The notes under the pieces were generated by a model. That model ran no database searches, was not told where the DNA came from, and saw only the letters and a list, made by a program, of their open reading frames with translations. The position numbers and the translations under genes are program-made. From contig NW_013546992.1 of the NCBI RefSeq assembly GCF_000711695.1, positions 1-64,000 of the forward strand: 64,000 nt of DNA. The letters are read 5' to 3'. Positions within the stretch are counted from its first letter, which is position 1; every line of letters begins with the position of its first letter. Source of the stretch: Tilletiaria anomala UBC 951 (lineage: Eukaryota; Basidiomycota; Exobasidiomycetes; Georgefischeriales; Tilletiariaceae). Below are positions 11,787 through 23,910 of this stretch, in pieces.

Positions 11787-13700
11787 AACGTCATATTTGC
11801 TGTTGTCATTCGTAACCAATGCCTCCTAATTCTCGGAGCTTGATTGTTGTGATGGTGTGCTGTGCGAGACATGCAAGGGAAACATTGCTTTCGGTGAAAG
11901 CTGTCACTGCGTTCACTTCTGTCATAGCTGGCTCTACTGTGTCTGAGCAGAGACGATAGTCTAGCAACAAACAAGGAAATTCGGACTGTGTCAATCGGAT
12001 GGGATTGGAAGGGGCGGTGCTGTCGTTCGAAAAGGCAAAGCTCCATCAGCCTGTGTCGCATAGTGAGCCAATGTATTTTGATGCACAAGGAAGGAGTCAG
12101 GAAGAAGAAAAAGACGTTTGAAACCATGATATCCAAATTGTCTCTCAGAGGCTTTCTCGCGGTTGAAGAGCAAAAGACGATGAGACCGCGACCCGTATTA
12201 AGAATGCCTTGACCGGATCGCGATGACTTTCCCCCTCACCTTTCCATCGATAACCACATCACCTGGGGCTCTCCAACGGCCACACTGCCTCTTCCAACAA
12301 GTGATGCCTCGGAATGGGAGACTACTTTTCACAGTAAGGACGATGCTCTCCTTGTGGGAGAGGTTCTGTCGGAGCCGGGACAGTCAAATCAACTTGTCGA
12401 CAGGATCGGTCTGCCTCAAGCAAAGTCATCAACTGAGTGCAGAATGAATGAATGGACACAAAGCTGTATGTATGGCCAACTGAACCATTTGGGCACTAGT
12501 TATTGCACGGTGCCAAACCAGTACCCGCACAAGTTTGTTGTGCATGGGCTTTATAGAAACATATCCCTCCCTGGACTCCCCACCGCCGCGACTAGTCACG
12601 AAGGTTAAACTGTCAAGACCCCGTGCGAGTACCACTTTTGACCGGAATCTCATTCACTATGTATAGCGTACCTCATGCTCATGCTGGCTCTTATCATAGT
12701 CCATTCCATGGGTGCATGGCCGCAAAGCACCCCAATCTCACACTTTGCACATGCACTTCATGGCTATGACCTTCAAGCGGCGCGGTGAGCGCATCCTCGT
12801 CACTCTAAAGTAGACAATATACGAACCCATACCATTGTGGCGATGAACTGTCATTTGAATCAGCATCGAATAAATTGAATGGAATGCCCTCGGCTATATA
12901 GCAGGGCGCTGCCTTGCTTACCCAAAGCGAACAGCCCACTATCTGCATCTGGAAAAAATATAGTGAGGTAACAAAATGAGAGGCAAGTGGGTATAGGACA
13001 CACATTGGCCGCGCTCAAAAAAGGACAAGGGCGACGGGCTTTATCGGATCGACCGTGGTACCCCAGGCACCTGTGGCCTGGCTCAAGGTGCGAGTGACCG
13101 CCCGCAACGACGCCAGGGCCAAGCAATGCATGTCCATCTTTGAGAAAACGAACAGCAAAGAGAAATTCGGAGGCTTCCACCGTTACAGACGTTACAGCAT
13201 GCGGTGCTTACGACGATGCGATGACGTGTGCCCGTCAGCACTCTTGGCCTCCTTTCGTAACTGAAAGCAACTAACGCGAAATTGTACTCACTTGTGCAAT
13301 TGAGGCATGCATGGAGTCTTCCATGTTGCCCCCGTATCGTCGCTATGAGACAAGTGGAAAGAAGTTATCGAACCTGCACTTGCAGGTACAAATGTAAGCT
13401 TCAAAGCGGCTGCAAAGGAGCCGAGCGCCTCTTGTTTACCCTTACATCACCTTCGTCCACTTGTGGCTTTCCGACTCCGTGACAAACCGCAAGAGTCGGA
13501 CTCATCCACTTGGAATAATAAATTTGTTCAAAAAGCCAAAGAAAGCTGAAAGGATGGAACACCTTAACTTCCAGAAATTTTCTGATCAAGCAAGCCGCGT
13601 GAGGCTTTGTCGAGAACGAGCGGCCACACTTTGCTTTTACTACGATATGTGCCAACGCCAAGGTTGGGTTTCAGCAACAAGCAACAGCGACCAATTCCAC
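11787..13700. other. Gene-poor intergenic region
   Basis: About 1.9 kb follows the membrane-protein gene with only short overlapping open frames on both strands. None has a recognisable domain, a believable exon chain or a signal peptide. Base composition is less GC-rich than in the flanking genes. I see no tRNA or inverted repeat. Confidence 0.5.
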
Positions 13701-13710
13701 CAATCGATGG

Positions 13711-14160
13711 GTGCGAACAATTGCATATGTTGGTTATGGACGCCATTGCACATGCAACAATCGCTACTTTAGGAATACTGAATTCAGACGCCTGCGACAG
13801 GTCAACGAGACGGTCATCCAAAGGCTAAGCTCAAAGTACCTTGTCAACGTGGTGGATGCAGCACGCCTGCACATTTTCGCGCTCTTACCCGCTTACGCGA
13901 GGATGTCAGGAATGAGTGCATCCGCGCCTTCACTGAAATTTACAACTGGAAAATGATCGTGGAAATGATCCGCCGAATCGACCTCGACGCCAAGGCGGAA
14001 GACATCGACCCAAGCAAGCCACAGTACAATTCCTGAGACCAAACAAATGTCTACACTAGACGCATAGACAAGATCTTCGGCAAGTATCACGTCGCTGGGT
14101 TCAAGCTGAGCCTCAAGCAGGCTCTATGAAATGCACCTGGCCGTCCCGCCGGACATCTGA
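13711..14160 (+). pseudogene. Decayed coding remnant, family unknown
   Basis: Two neighbouring plus-strand segments look like real protein but lie in different frames: one ends in LRQVNETVIQRLSSKYLVNV (to about 13855), and the next contains LREDVRNECIRAFTEIYNWK and MIVEMIRRIDLDAKAEDIDP (about 13890-14035), then a stop. Helical, charged sequence of this kind could come from an ordinary gene or from a mobile element; there is no catalytic motif to decide. Confidence 0.3.
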
Positions 14161-14391
14161 ACGAGAGTTCAGGCTGAAAAGTCATTTGGCCTGTAACACA
14201 AAATGATGCCGCAACACGAGGAAAACATCTCGCACCTTTGAAAGAGGTGCTTCGCTCTTCCCTGCTACTCTATTGAATACATGTCGTACAGTCGGAAGTT
14301 ATTCCGTGGGAAAATTAGGATGGATTAAACTGCATGGGTTAGACTGGTATCTTACAAATATTTCTCCGATGAAAGAAATGAAGTGCTCTGC

Positions 14392-16602
14392 TTATGTGCC
14401 ACGGACAGAAACCGTGGTGAAAGAGTAAGCAGGAAGGGAGAGCCTCAGCGTGTCGCTGACGATCTCACTCGAGGTAAGGACTTTCTGGCTGACCGACACC
14501 GCGTTGGAAGTGTCGAAGGTGTTTGCTGCCTGCAAATTAGTGTTACCCGAAGGGTTGAATTGCCACTTGTTGGACCCATCAGTCGTGAGCTTGGCGTCCC
14601 TAAGCTGGACGTTCATCGTCTGAGCGCTGCTGTTATAGTTGATGAGGTGGACGACATAGGATCCGTCGATCGCCTGGCCGATGGTGTGGTAGACTTTTGA
14701 TTACTCCGGCTGTGCGCTTGCCTGGATGCTAAGAAGGTTATATGATGTCGGGTATAGAGAGTATCCTTGCTGCACCGAGTACGATGTGGTCCTGAGGACG
14801 CCAGAGGGGTTGAAGCCGATGAGGTTTGGTGCCCACTGGTTGTACACGACCGAACCAAGGCCTGAAAGAATATTGAAATAGCTAGATGAGTAAGTGCCTC
14901 CAGTCTTGAAAGTGTGCGAAACCTTACCTGGTGCGTAAGCGCTGCCCTTCACAATGACACCGTTGCACTCCATGCCTGCCATGTAGATAGCCTCGGCGAG
15001 AGCGGCGTCAAGCGTGGGGTACTACAGACGGTGAGGGCCTGTGTAGCCATTCTCCGAGGAGCCGCCGAGACCAGAGTTGATGGCAGCAAACTCATCCTCG
15101 TAGTAAAAATGGCCATCGCGGGTCATGTTGTCGAAACGGCGGTAATTGTCCACAAAGAAGCTCGGGTGACCGTAATCGTGCAAATCAACAGAGGTCCAGC
15201 CGGTGATATTCTGTGAACTCGAGATGAGCTCGAAGCGGTTGACAATGTCTTTCTTGATAGCGCCAGTAATGGTGTTCAAGCGGCTCTGGTACGACTGGGG
15301 CCCGTTGCCGATGAAGTCCTGTGTTGCCGTGGTGGTTATTCAGCGTCAGTGACAAGCCGGAAAGATTTACCTTCAAAGACAAACCTCGTTTCCGATCTCA
15401 AGCTTGGTGACAATCGTCCAAGGCTGGGCGCGACCGTTCTTGGCGCGGAGGTCGGCCTACTTACCCGAGGTGTCGGTGATGTAGTACAATTCATCGACAG
15501 CAGATTGCGCTACGGCGTCCATGTCAGCGGCGACGGTGCCGTCAAGTGCGTAGCCAGCAAAGAGGGCGAGCACAGGCGCCGAGCCGATGCTCTCACAAAA
15601 GTCAAGCAGCTCGTGCAGCCCGAAGCCCTTGGTGTTCTATCCTGTCCAGACGCCCTTACGACCAGGGCGAGTGATGATCGGGCCGATCGTCTTGTTCCAG
15701 TAGTAGTGGTCCTGCTGGTCGTTGCCACCGGGTAAGAGGATGTACTTCGGCTTGAGGTCGGCATAGGCCTGCACAATATCCTCACGAAACGTCGACTGAG
15801 GTCGGAGGCTGACGAAAGCCACATTGATGTTGGAAGTGGAGCCCTGTGGGAGAGTGATCGAAAGTACGCGCCGCCGTTGACGCTCTGGGACGCTGTGACG
15901 GTGGCGGTGAACTGCTGCCACTGGGTGGTCAGCTTGGCGTTGATTGAGGCCTGGCCGAGAGCAGTGTTACCAGTGCAGATGCCCGTGTTAAATGGGATGC
16001 TCTGTGCGTTGTCTGTCTTGGCGGAAAAGGAGACATTGAATTCCTGGCCGGCCATGACGCTAATACCACCTGCCCAGCCCGGGTTCTGGAGTCCGATGCC
16101 GGCAGCGCCAGGTGCAATGACGGCATTGTCAGGAATCTAGGTGGTGAGGCCTTTGGCGGTGCTTAAACTGAGCTTGGCACCGCCCACCGCAACCCATTAA
16201 TTCAAGGAGCCGTGCCCAGGGAGAGCGCTTCCATCATTCAATTCTGGAAGCAGTTGCAGCGGTAAGCAAGTCTGTACGAGAAGGAATTACGCGGTGTTCA
16301 CCCTATTCACCTTGGAAAGCGTGATTAATGAGAAGCTCACTCCAGATTCCACCATCAGTTGCCTGCGTTTGAAAGTGGGGAAACAGACGAGGTTGAGCGG
16401 AAGGCTGCGATTGATGAAACATCTTTCGCGAGCAGCTCACATCATTGATGTTGGCCTCGAGCATGGTATGGATCTCGTAATTGTTTTTGGTCTTTTTGGT
16501 CGTGTCGACCGTCAGACTGTATGAGTTTGCACGGGGCTCCGCAGTGGTTGCTGCAAGATAGTTGAGGAGGGAGAGCAGAGGTAGTATCTTGAACATGTGC
16601 AT
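14392..16602 (-). pseudogene. GH51 alpha-L-arabinofuranosidase pseudogene
   Basis: Minus-strand segments follow a GH51 enzyme from end to end: a signal peptide (MHMFKILPLLSLLNYLAATT), the N-terminal block GGIWSELLINHAFQG, a carbohydrate-binding-like region (about 15880-16060), the barrel motifs YILLPGGNDQQ, WNKTIGP and GLHELLDFCESIG, the acid/base motif LEIGNE (about 15390), and a C-terminal beta domain ending at 14392. Intact relatives are secreted and remove arabinose from plant arabinan and arabinoxylan. In-frame stops end segments at about 16303, 15637, 15451, 15022 and 14701, and the frame changes near 15870 and in the 16070-16300 stretch. These do not look like introns, since homologous sequence continues directly through most of the stops. 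The gene is therefore dead in this assembly, though recently enough that all regions can still be recognised. Confidence 0.8.
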
Positions 16603-17822
16603 GATACGCGGAAGTTGTGTCTATTCAGAGAGCGTGTGCCGTGAGGTCCAGGGTACTGGCTCGACTATGTCTTGCCAAGGTCGAGCTCTTGAGAGGGGGA
16701 GGGGGTGAACGTGCAGGGCGAGTTCAGGGATGAGCAGAGTGGGTCCGGGTCAAGGGGGATAGACAAGGATGGACATAGGTCGTAGGGGGGAGCTGGTCTT
16801 CCGAACATGGCACCGGCATGTCGATGTTTTATGTCATCGAGCGCAGATAGCATGGTCGAACGCTATGAGCATCGACCATCCTGGGAATCCATCGTGAATG
16901 CTGGTGACGGACAAAGCGGAGGGTCGTCGGGTTGCAAGCGCTGCCGTGGGCCCGGAAAACAAGTTGAGAGAATGCCAGGTGACCGGTTTGTCATCGATCG
17001 CGTTTGCATTCGCCGTCCGGAAGCAGCAGGCAGCAACAACAAAGCTGCGCGAGCGAGCGTTCAAAACAGGAACGATCAACGCATGGCAGACACGTTAGTA
17101 TGATCAGGCACATGCATGCCACATAGGCATGCGCCACAGAAAGGCACAGAAGACGGACAACGCCGCTTGCGCTACGGCCGAGAACGAGGCTGTTGTATCT
17201 GAGTTTGTAGCAGCTACATACGAGTCTTCTCAACGATACGTAGAGCACTTGGCTGGCTATTCCTGTTCTATGTATGTACCCATGCACATACACCTCTCGC
17301 CGCACATAAGGTGAATTCTTTTCGCGGGCGTGCAGGAACGAGGGTCATAGCTGCTATCCTCGAGGAGAGGAGGTCTTTGGTTGGCAAAGCAGATGACATG
17401 AACTGAAAGGCTCCACCTGAGCGTCCATCGCCAGCTTGCCCTGAGGCGCTCGCAATTCGCGGCAAGAAAAACAGACACGGCAATCTTCAACGGGCACAAC
17501 TTACCGCCACAAATCTCGGATGGAGGGCACCAGCCGACACTGCAGCAATCATGAGTGATATACGGGGCCCCAGACCTTCCCTCGCATTCCTTTTTCAAGG
17601 AAAAAGTACCTCCACTGTCTGCCGTAGTGGTGGTTGCTGAATGCGGAGTTCCGCACCCAAGAATTTGGCACAATAAAAACGGGAGGTTCTTGTGAAAATC
17701 ATCGCAAACACCGTGTTTCCGTCAAAGTGTACGACTCAAATTGTTGATCAATGCATATCAGCGATCACGACCATCAACTAGCAGCACCCTGAACAATCAC
17801 CGCGATCTCAAACTTAAGTGAC
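16603..17822. other. Intergenic region, nothing recognised
   Basis: This stretch separates the GH51 pseudogene from the retroelement remnant. A minus-strand open frame at 17257-17673 contains a short Cys cluster but has no signal peptide, no recognisable family and no neighbouring exons. I do not call a gene. Confidence 0.4.
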
Positions 17823-20800
17823 ATGGGTCCTAGAGCCAAAATGGCTACGGTCGAAGACACGCCGACCATTCGCTACTCCTCATCATCAATGGAAGGGTGG
17901 CCTCTTAGCAAACCTGCATGTACAAACTGCATAAAAGTCTCTCCATTATTTTGTGAACCTTCGTCAGCGGACAATCTTCGTCAAAATGCTGCCAAAGGCG
18001 TACCCACTGCGCTACCGAACCTTCTCTACAGGATGATTGCAACACTGGCTCTGGCAACGAGTGATCCGGGGGAGGGGAGACCGCACACCAGGAAACATCG
18101 TTCGTCTGAACCGGAACATCATGACTCTGGCGGACAAAATCACCCAGGTGTATGACGATGAGCCCTTTTACCATCCTAAGTGGTTTAAGGAGGTGCCCGT
18201 CGCCTGTCGCATCGTCACTCCAGCCTACAATCGCCTCCTGCTAAACGTTCTCAGCCCAAAGCGGATAGACTTAAAAGATCTGGAAGTCTTCCGCTCCTCC
18301 GATTTGGTCGACCAGCTCTTAACCCGACTCGAGGCAGCCTCAACCATACCAGCGCGGTTGCCCGCCTCCGTCGTGAAGCAGCGAGTGGCAATCGGTATGC
18401 CACCGTCATCCCTGACGACGTACCGGACTTGCTAGTCCGAGACGGTTGCTATTTTTCAGATGTCGACCAGTTTACCTTTGCTTTGCGCAGCGCAGCGCGC
18501 TCCTCACCTCCCATGACGCGCTTCGCTTCTCCCGGCCACTCCCGCCGCGATCGGAGACTTAGCCTGGGCTCTGCGAACACTTCTCCTGAACTGCAGTTCG
18601 CACCCGGTTTCTGACGGATTGGCCGAGCGCTCTGCACATGCAGCCGCTGTAGCGCCAGCCACAAGCAGCAAGGCTAATGACAAGAGGAAGCGCAAACTCA
18701 ACTGGCAGACGGAGGCGATTGGTTCCCAGCGGGCCTCCTCGCCTTTGCAATCGCGCTCACACATCATCGCCTTTTGACAGCCACCAGTCGCAGACGTCTC
18801 CCTTCTCCCCTGCCTGATTCAGGGTCGCCCGATCACAGTTATTGTCGACTCCGGCTTCGTAGAGACGCCTTTTCGCACTACCTCTGTACTGCGCTCAGCA
18901 TAGGACTGCATGAGGATGCGACCGAGTTTGTCACGGGTTTGACTCGGTCCGGTCAGCTGGCGACCGTGGTGGTCGGCGACTTCACTTCGCCCGTGACAGC
19001 AAAAGGGGAGGCAGGCCGACTGCTTCGACGATTTCCTCGGCTATCCGTGGCTGCGAGCGCACGGCACCGACCTCCTGGGTGGTCAAAATGTGCTGACGGT
19101 TGGCGGAAAGGCGCCCCCGTTAGTCAGGCACGCTTTGACGGCCGCGTCTGCCAAAGCTATCATGGAGCCGTTCACGCCATGCCACGTCCTTGAATTCGAG
19201 CAGGCGAAGTGCAACTATCCCTTCGCCTCCGCAGAGAGCGTGGGGGGATGGGGTTTCGCGTGGGTGCGGGCGCGTCAAAACACGATCGACAAGTCGTCCC
19301 GGACCTATCCCTTTCAAGACCCAACCTGACGAGAGAATATAAACCCAATTTTCCGCCGTCGATGCCGATCCTCCCAGTCCGACTCCACGTGTTGGGGGGA
19401 GCAACACCACTGCACTCCCGCTCCCTCCCTCCCGCTCCATCCCTCCCCGTTCTCACCAGCTGCGATTCGGGAGCTCAAACGGATGCTCGGAGATTGGGCG
19501 GAGAAGGGCAATGTAGAGAAGGCTAAGGACAATGGCAACGTCAACACCGCCTTCTTTGAGATCAGTGAACTGTCTAAAGTTCACCTTGTAATGGACGCGC
19601 GCCCAGCCAACGAGCTTTTCAAGTCGATGCGATACTCTCCGCCGTGCATTCGCGATGCCTGACCATTCCTCGAAGACGCGACGACCGTTTGCTCGATGGA
19701 TGCCTCCGCCTTTTACTATTTCTCTCTGCATCCGCGCGACCGCGTCTTCTTCACCTTCAACTGAGGGAGACACGGCCGACTGTGGGTCATGTGCCTGTCG
19801 CAACGAGAGTCCCAATCGCCGGCGCGGGCGACAGCGTTCTTCCAAAGACTCTTGTAACCGGCTGGCTACATGTCCTCGTCTAACGCCGACAACATCGTCA
19901 TTACGCGAACCAGCGACCAGCCCCGGCTCTCTACGAGAGCATTCGCCAAGTACTCGACCTCCTGGAGGACGCGAAAGTCACCCTGGATCTCAAGTCGTCC
20001 GCTTGGTGTGGCAAGAAGCACATCCGTGTGCTAGGCGCGCTTTGGTCCGCAGGCGAGCTTCGGCCGACCTACGAGAACATCGCCGATATCTTCGCTCCCT
20101 CCACCCTGAGGGCACTAAAAAAGCTGCGCTCGCCAGCCGCGATGGTGAAATATCTGTAGATGCGTATGCCTAGCTGCGGGCGTCGGCTTACACCTTTGTA
20201 CCGTCACATCGGACGCGTTAAAGGCGCACGCCTGAAAGCCGATTTGTAGTAGACGTGGGAGGCGGTGCGAGCGGCTGTCACCGCGGCCTACCCGCCTCAA
20301 CTCCACATGCCCGGCGAGCAGCTAGTGTACGCGCTGACGCCTCGCTCTCCGGATGAGGTGGATCACTGTGCGTCCGCCGAGGCGGCACTAACCATCCGCT
20401 GGCCTTTGTCCCACACAGATGGGAAGGTGCCTAGCCTATCTACAGTGTGGTGCGTCGCAAAGCTGTCACCCTCAAGACGGTTGTCGAACGCCTGCATCCT
20501 TTCATCAAAGACGAACCAAACGTCCTCTACGAGACCGACAGTGCAGCTGTGCAGGGTCTGCTTCATCAAGGCGACGATCATCTCGCAGCAACGCGGTAGC
20601 ACTCTCCGAGCTTGGTGTTGAACATCACGAGATCGTTCACCTCACCGGCGTCGACAATAGAATCGCTGACCTCACCTTCCGAGTCCCGCCTGCAGTCTTC
20701 GCAACGGTCGCACCTAGAAGCGTCCACAGTCCGTTGTCCCTCATAGGGGCACGAGTCTGTCACGCAGCAGAGCGCAGATTCGTTCTGCAGCGCGCAGCGA

Positions 20801-21560
20801 GGAACGTGCCGCCAAATCGAGCAAGCAGCTCGAGAGCATAAGGCTTTCCATCCACTGACTTGGTATGCGACACGTTGCAATGGTTCCGCCGAAAGGGCGA
20901 CTTTCTCTATCGTGTCGAGTTCCCGACGGATGATGACGAGCGAGCGGATGCTAGACTGGTGGTGGTCGTGCCTGACTCTGAGATCGAGCGCATCCTGTAA
21001 TTCATGAACGAGACTACTGCGCACGCACGGGGGGCGGCGGCTTTGCCTCGCTCTCCGGCGCACCTACAAGTTCGCATCTTTGCCTCGAAAGTGGCTGACG
21101 TCGCATGCCGTTTTAAAGAGCGTGGAGCCTCCCGCCGCAGCGTGGCGCCGCCGCGCAGAACGGTGGGAATTCGCGAGCCGGCAGCTATGGGCCAACATGT
21201 TTAGGTGGATCATGGATACATTTGCCCTATGGACACAGTCTCCACGAAAAGCTTCATCGTCTTGGTAGACCAGGCGTCAGGGTACATCGCCGCCGGTGCA
21301 GTTGAGTTCACCTCAGCGCACGGCGCGGCCGCCGCGCTACACGCTCTTTCGTGGGGACCTTATGTTCCGCTCACCGAATTGGCATCCGATAACGCGGTGG
21401 AATTCAAGAGCAAGGCGTTGCTGACTATTTTGGCGCTCAGGGCTGCAACGCGTTCCCCCCCCCCCCTCCCTCCAATCTGTCCGCTAACATCATCAAGATG
21501 GTTGTCAAGAAGATGAGGAGGGCTTGTGGGCCTGAATGGCGAATCCGCAGTTCATCGCAC
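17823..21560 (+). mobile_element. Ty3/gypsy-type LTR retrotransposon fossil
   Basis: Parts appear in the plus-strand order expected for a Ty3/gypsy (Metaviridae) element: a possible gag-like region (about 17.8-18.7 kb), an aspartic-protease-like segment with an Asp-Ser-Gly core (about 18.8 kb), reverse transcriptase (about 19.45-19.9 kb), RNase H (about 20.4-20.7 kb) and an integrase core (about 21.2-21.4 kb). Protease-RT-RNaseH-integrase order excludes a Ty1/copia layout. The coding region is broken in many places, more than ten by eye. I could not see paired long terminal repeats or target-site duplications, so the true ends are unknown. The heavy decay suggests an old insertion. Its higher GC content may reflect the element's origin. 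Confidence 0.75.
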
Positions 21561-22348
21561 TGTTGCAGGAAGGCAGCTGGCCTCGTCTGCTTGAAGTGGT
21601 TGTGCATGCGTTTAGTACAACTCACACGGAGGCACTGAGAGCACAACCTGGGAACCTGTTCTTTGCCCGCGCGTCCACACGTCTGCCAACGCTCACGCTC
21701 CCGACGCCCCTCCCTCCCTCTCGTGCACTTGCATCCCATGAATGCTCTTTCACCGATGCGTAACGCAAACAGGTTCCAACATGCTCCCATCAACCACCGC
21801 GTGGGCAGCAGCGCCGCTGACAAGTCCATTTCGATTGACAACAGCAGCTTATGCGCTTCACCGTCGCAGCAAAGGCCACGAATGTAAGCTGGCGGGCGGG
21901 ACCGAATCTGCTCCGCGCGGAGGGCCCTTTTTTGATTGCCAAACAGGAGTGCGACACCGGGTACGCCCTGGGTGATGGAGCACGGGGCCATTGACTCGGA
22001 TAACACACATTCTCGTTGTGTGCGGCCCATTGCCTAGCAATGTCACGATTTGGAAAGGGTCCTTTTGAAGGACGGAAACGAGTACATGACCATGCTTGCA
22101 GCCATTCCGCGGCAAGGACCCCACCATTGCACATTCACCAGTGTCTCCCCTCGTCCTCTTCTCACTCATGGTCGACTATACTATATGCACCTGGGTGACC
22201 CACAGACTTGTATGAATCTAGTTATAACCGCTGCCTTGGTAGAGTGCCTCTGCACCTCTGGGTGTTGGTTTACTGTGAGCGCTGACGGTTGCAACAATAT
22301 CTGTCGAAAAACTTGTTGCAAAATGGTCAAGCCTTCGTGGCGACGGCA
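21561..22348. other. Intergenic region after the retroelement
   Basis: About 0.8 kb between the integrase remnant and the 3' end of the CoA kinase gene. It may contain the 3' part of the decayed element. I see no further domain, gene or repeat that I can support. Confidence 0.35.
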
Positions 22349-23296
22349 TTACTCTGCCTTTGCATCCTCGCCGGCAGTTCGTAAGCGTACAGAGAACTCC
22401 CACTCGCGACGCTTGGCGAACAGATATCCCATGAGCAGCCCTACAGGTGGAACGAGCCACGCTACCAGCCATTTTGCAACGCCTGTTACACTTGCAGTCT
22501 GTCTGCGCCATCGAGCGACTAAGCGCTGCACTTGCTCCTCTAGCGAATCTTCGTCTTTGGTGCCTGGATTTGACGCTGCCTCGTGCGGCCTAAGGGGCTT
22601 TGAATTGTCTAGCACGACGTCTGCATAGTTTTTCTTTTTATTGAGGTCCCACTGTGCGGCCAGGCGGCTCCTCGCGTCTTCCTCCGTTAATCCCTTGTCG
22701 GTATCTCGCAACAGCATGCGCTTCAGCTGGTCCTCGGCCGAACACCACACCAGGACCGCTTCGCCGCACCACTTCCACAGGCCAGCTTCAACCAGCAGGG
22801 GCGTATCGACCACGACAATGCGAGTGCCACGAAGCCAATACCCGATGAGAAGCCAGACCATGCGCTTGCGGATGGCTGAATGCGTGATCTTGTTCAGCTC
22901 CTTGCGCTTCGACTCGTCTCCGAACGCGATCCTGCCAAGAGCGGGGCGATTGAGCGTTCCATCTGGCTGGAGAATCTCGGCGCCGAACGCTTTGACGAGA
23001 GCTATGAGAGTGGTTGTCCCCGGCTCCACGACTTGTCGGGCAAGCAGATCAAGGTCGATCAACGGGATGTGGTGCCTCTCTTGTATCAATCGCGACACGG
23101 TCGATTTGCCTGCAGATCAAAGCTCGCTTAAGAAGCGAACCCCGAGCATCCTATTCCATAGTTCCTCCTCACCCGATGCGATACCACCAGTCAGCCCGAC
23201 GACTGCAGAGAAGCAAAGGCGCCCAGAAGCCCGACGAATTAAAACCTCAGCATGACCTCCACAAGCATCCAGTTGATGTTGATGCTCACCGAGCAT
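22349..23296 (-). CDS. CAB5: Dephospho-CoA kinase
   Basis: Minus-strand exons 23296-23290, 23202-23173 and 23109-22349 give 265 residues. The first exon is just ATGCTCG; joining the three yields the N-terminus MLVVGLTGGIASGKSTVSRL, a perfect P-loop that would otherwise be split. Donors are GTGAGC and GTGAGG, acceptors CTGCAG. Other family motifs are DLLARQVVEPG, NKITHSAIRKRM, VVDTPLLVEAG and the lid region LLRDTDKGLTEEDARSRLAAQ. The enzyme phosphorylates the 3'-hydroxyl of dephospho-CoA, the last step of coenzyme A synthesis. A hydrophobic segment near the C-terminus (VAKWLVAWLVPPVGLLMGYL) would anchor it to a membrane. The gene is divergent from TAF12. Confidence 0.92.
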
Positions 23297-23910
23297 CGCG
23301 TCAAGATCATGAACGAACCGGTCGCAGAACGCTGGAAGCCTTCGTTCCTTTACCGGCTCGTTTGAGATGACTCGAACCGTGTATCGGAAAGCTTGCGAGG
23401 GTCGTCGAAGGAGGAAGGAGCTAAAGTTGGAAAGAATGGTCGTATATGAACCTCGTCGAAGCTATGCTCCCCCCTCTCCGAGGCAGGCACGGGAGGAGAG
23501 GGCAGCTGGAGACGCGAACCAGTACCACCGAAAGCCGATTGCATGTTTCATTGATTTCAATCGAGTTGATTGTATCGGCGATATGCTCTCTCTATACATG
23601 TTGGACATATCACACACGGAACAAGACAGGGAGGCATCCACTCTTGCAGTGGTACCGCAAATTTTAGAAAAGCTTGGTCGCATTAAGCACAGCAGCTGAA
23701 GGGCGTTGGACGAGGCGATTGAGAGCGAGCGATCAAGCGAAGACTTTACCTGCCAGACCCCATTTCGGCCCAAGGTCGGTTGTGTGGGTCTCCGCTTCTT
23801 CTTAAGTCGACTCGCACGATCGCAAAAGACCGGCTGCATAACATCGTCGGGTTCGACTCTCTCATACCGCTCTGCATTTTGAGCATATAGACTCACACTC
23901 TTAAGAGACC
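23297..23910. promoter_or_regulatory. Divergent promoter region of CAB5 and TAF12
   Basis: About 610 bases separate the two start codons. A 110-codon plus-strand frame (23367-23699) lies here but has no recognisable domain and no partner exon. No specific factor site stands out. Confidence 0.4.

Noticed and set aside
17257-17673. Minus-strand frame with a Cys cluster, considered as a small secreted effector
   Set aside because: No signal peptide, no supporting exons, composition not distinct from background.
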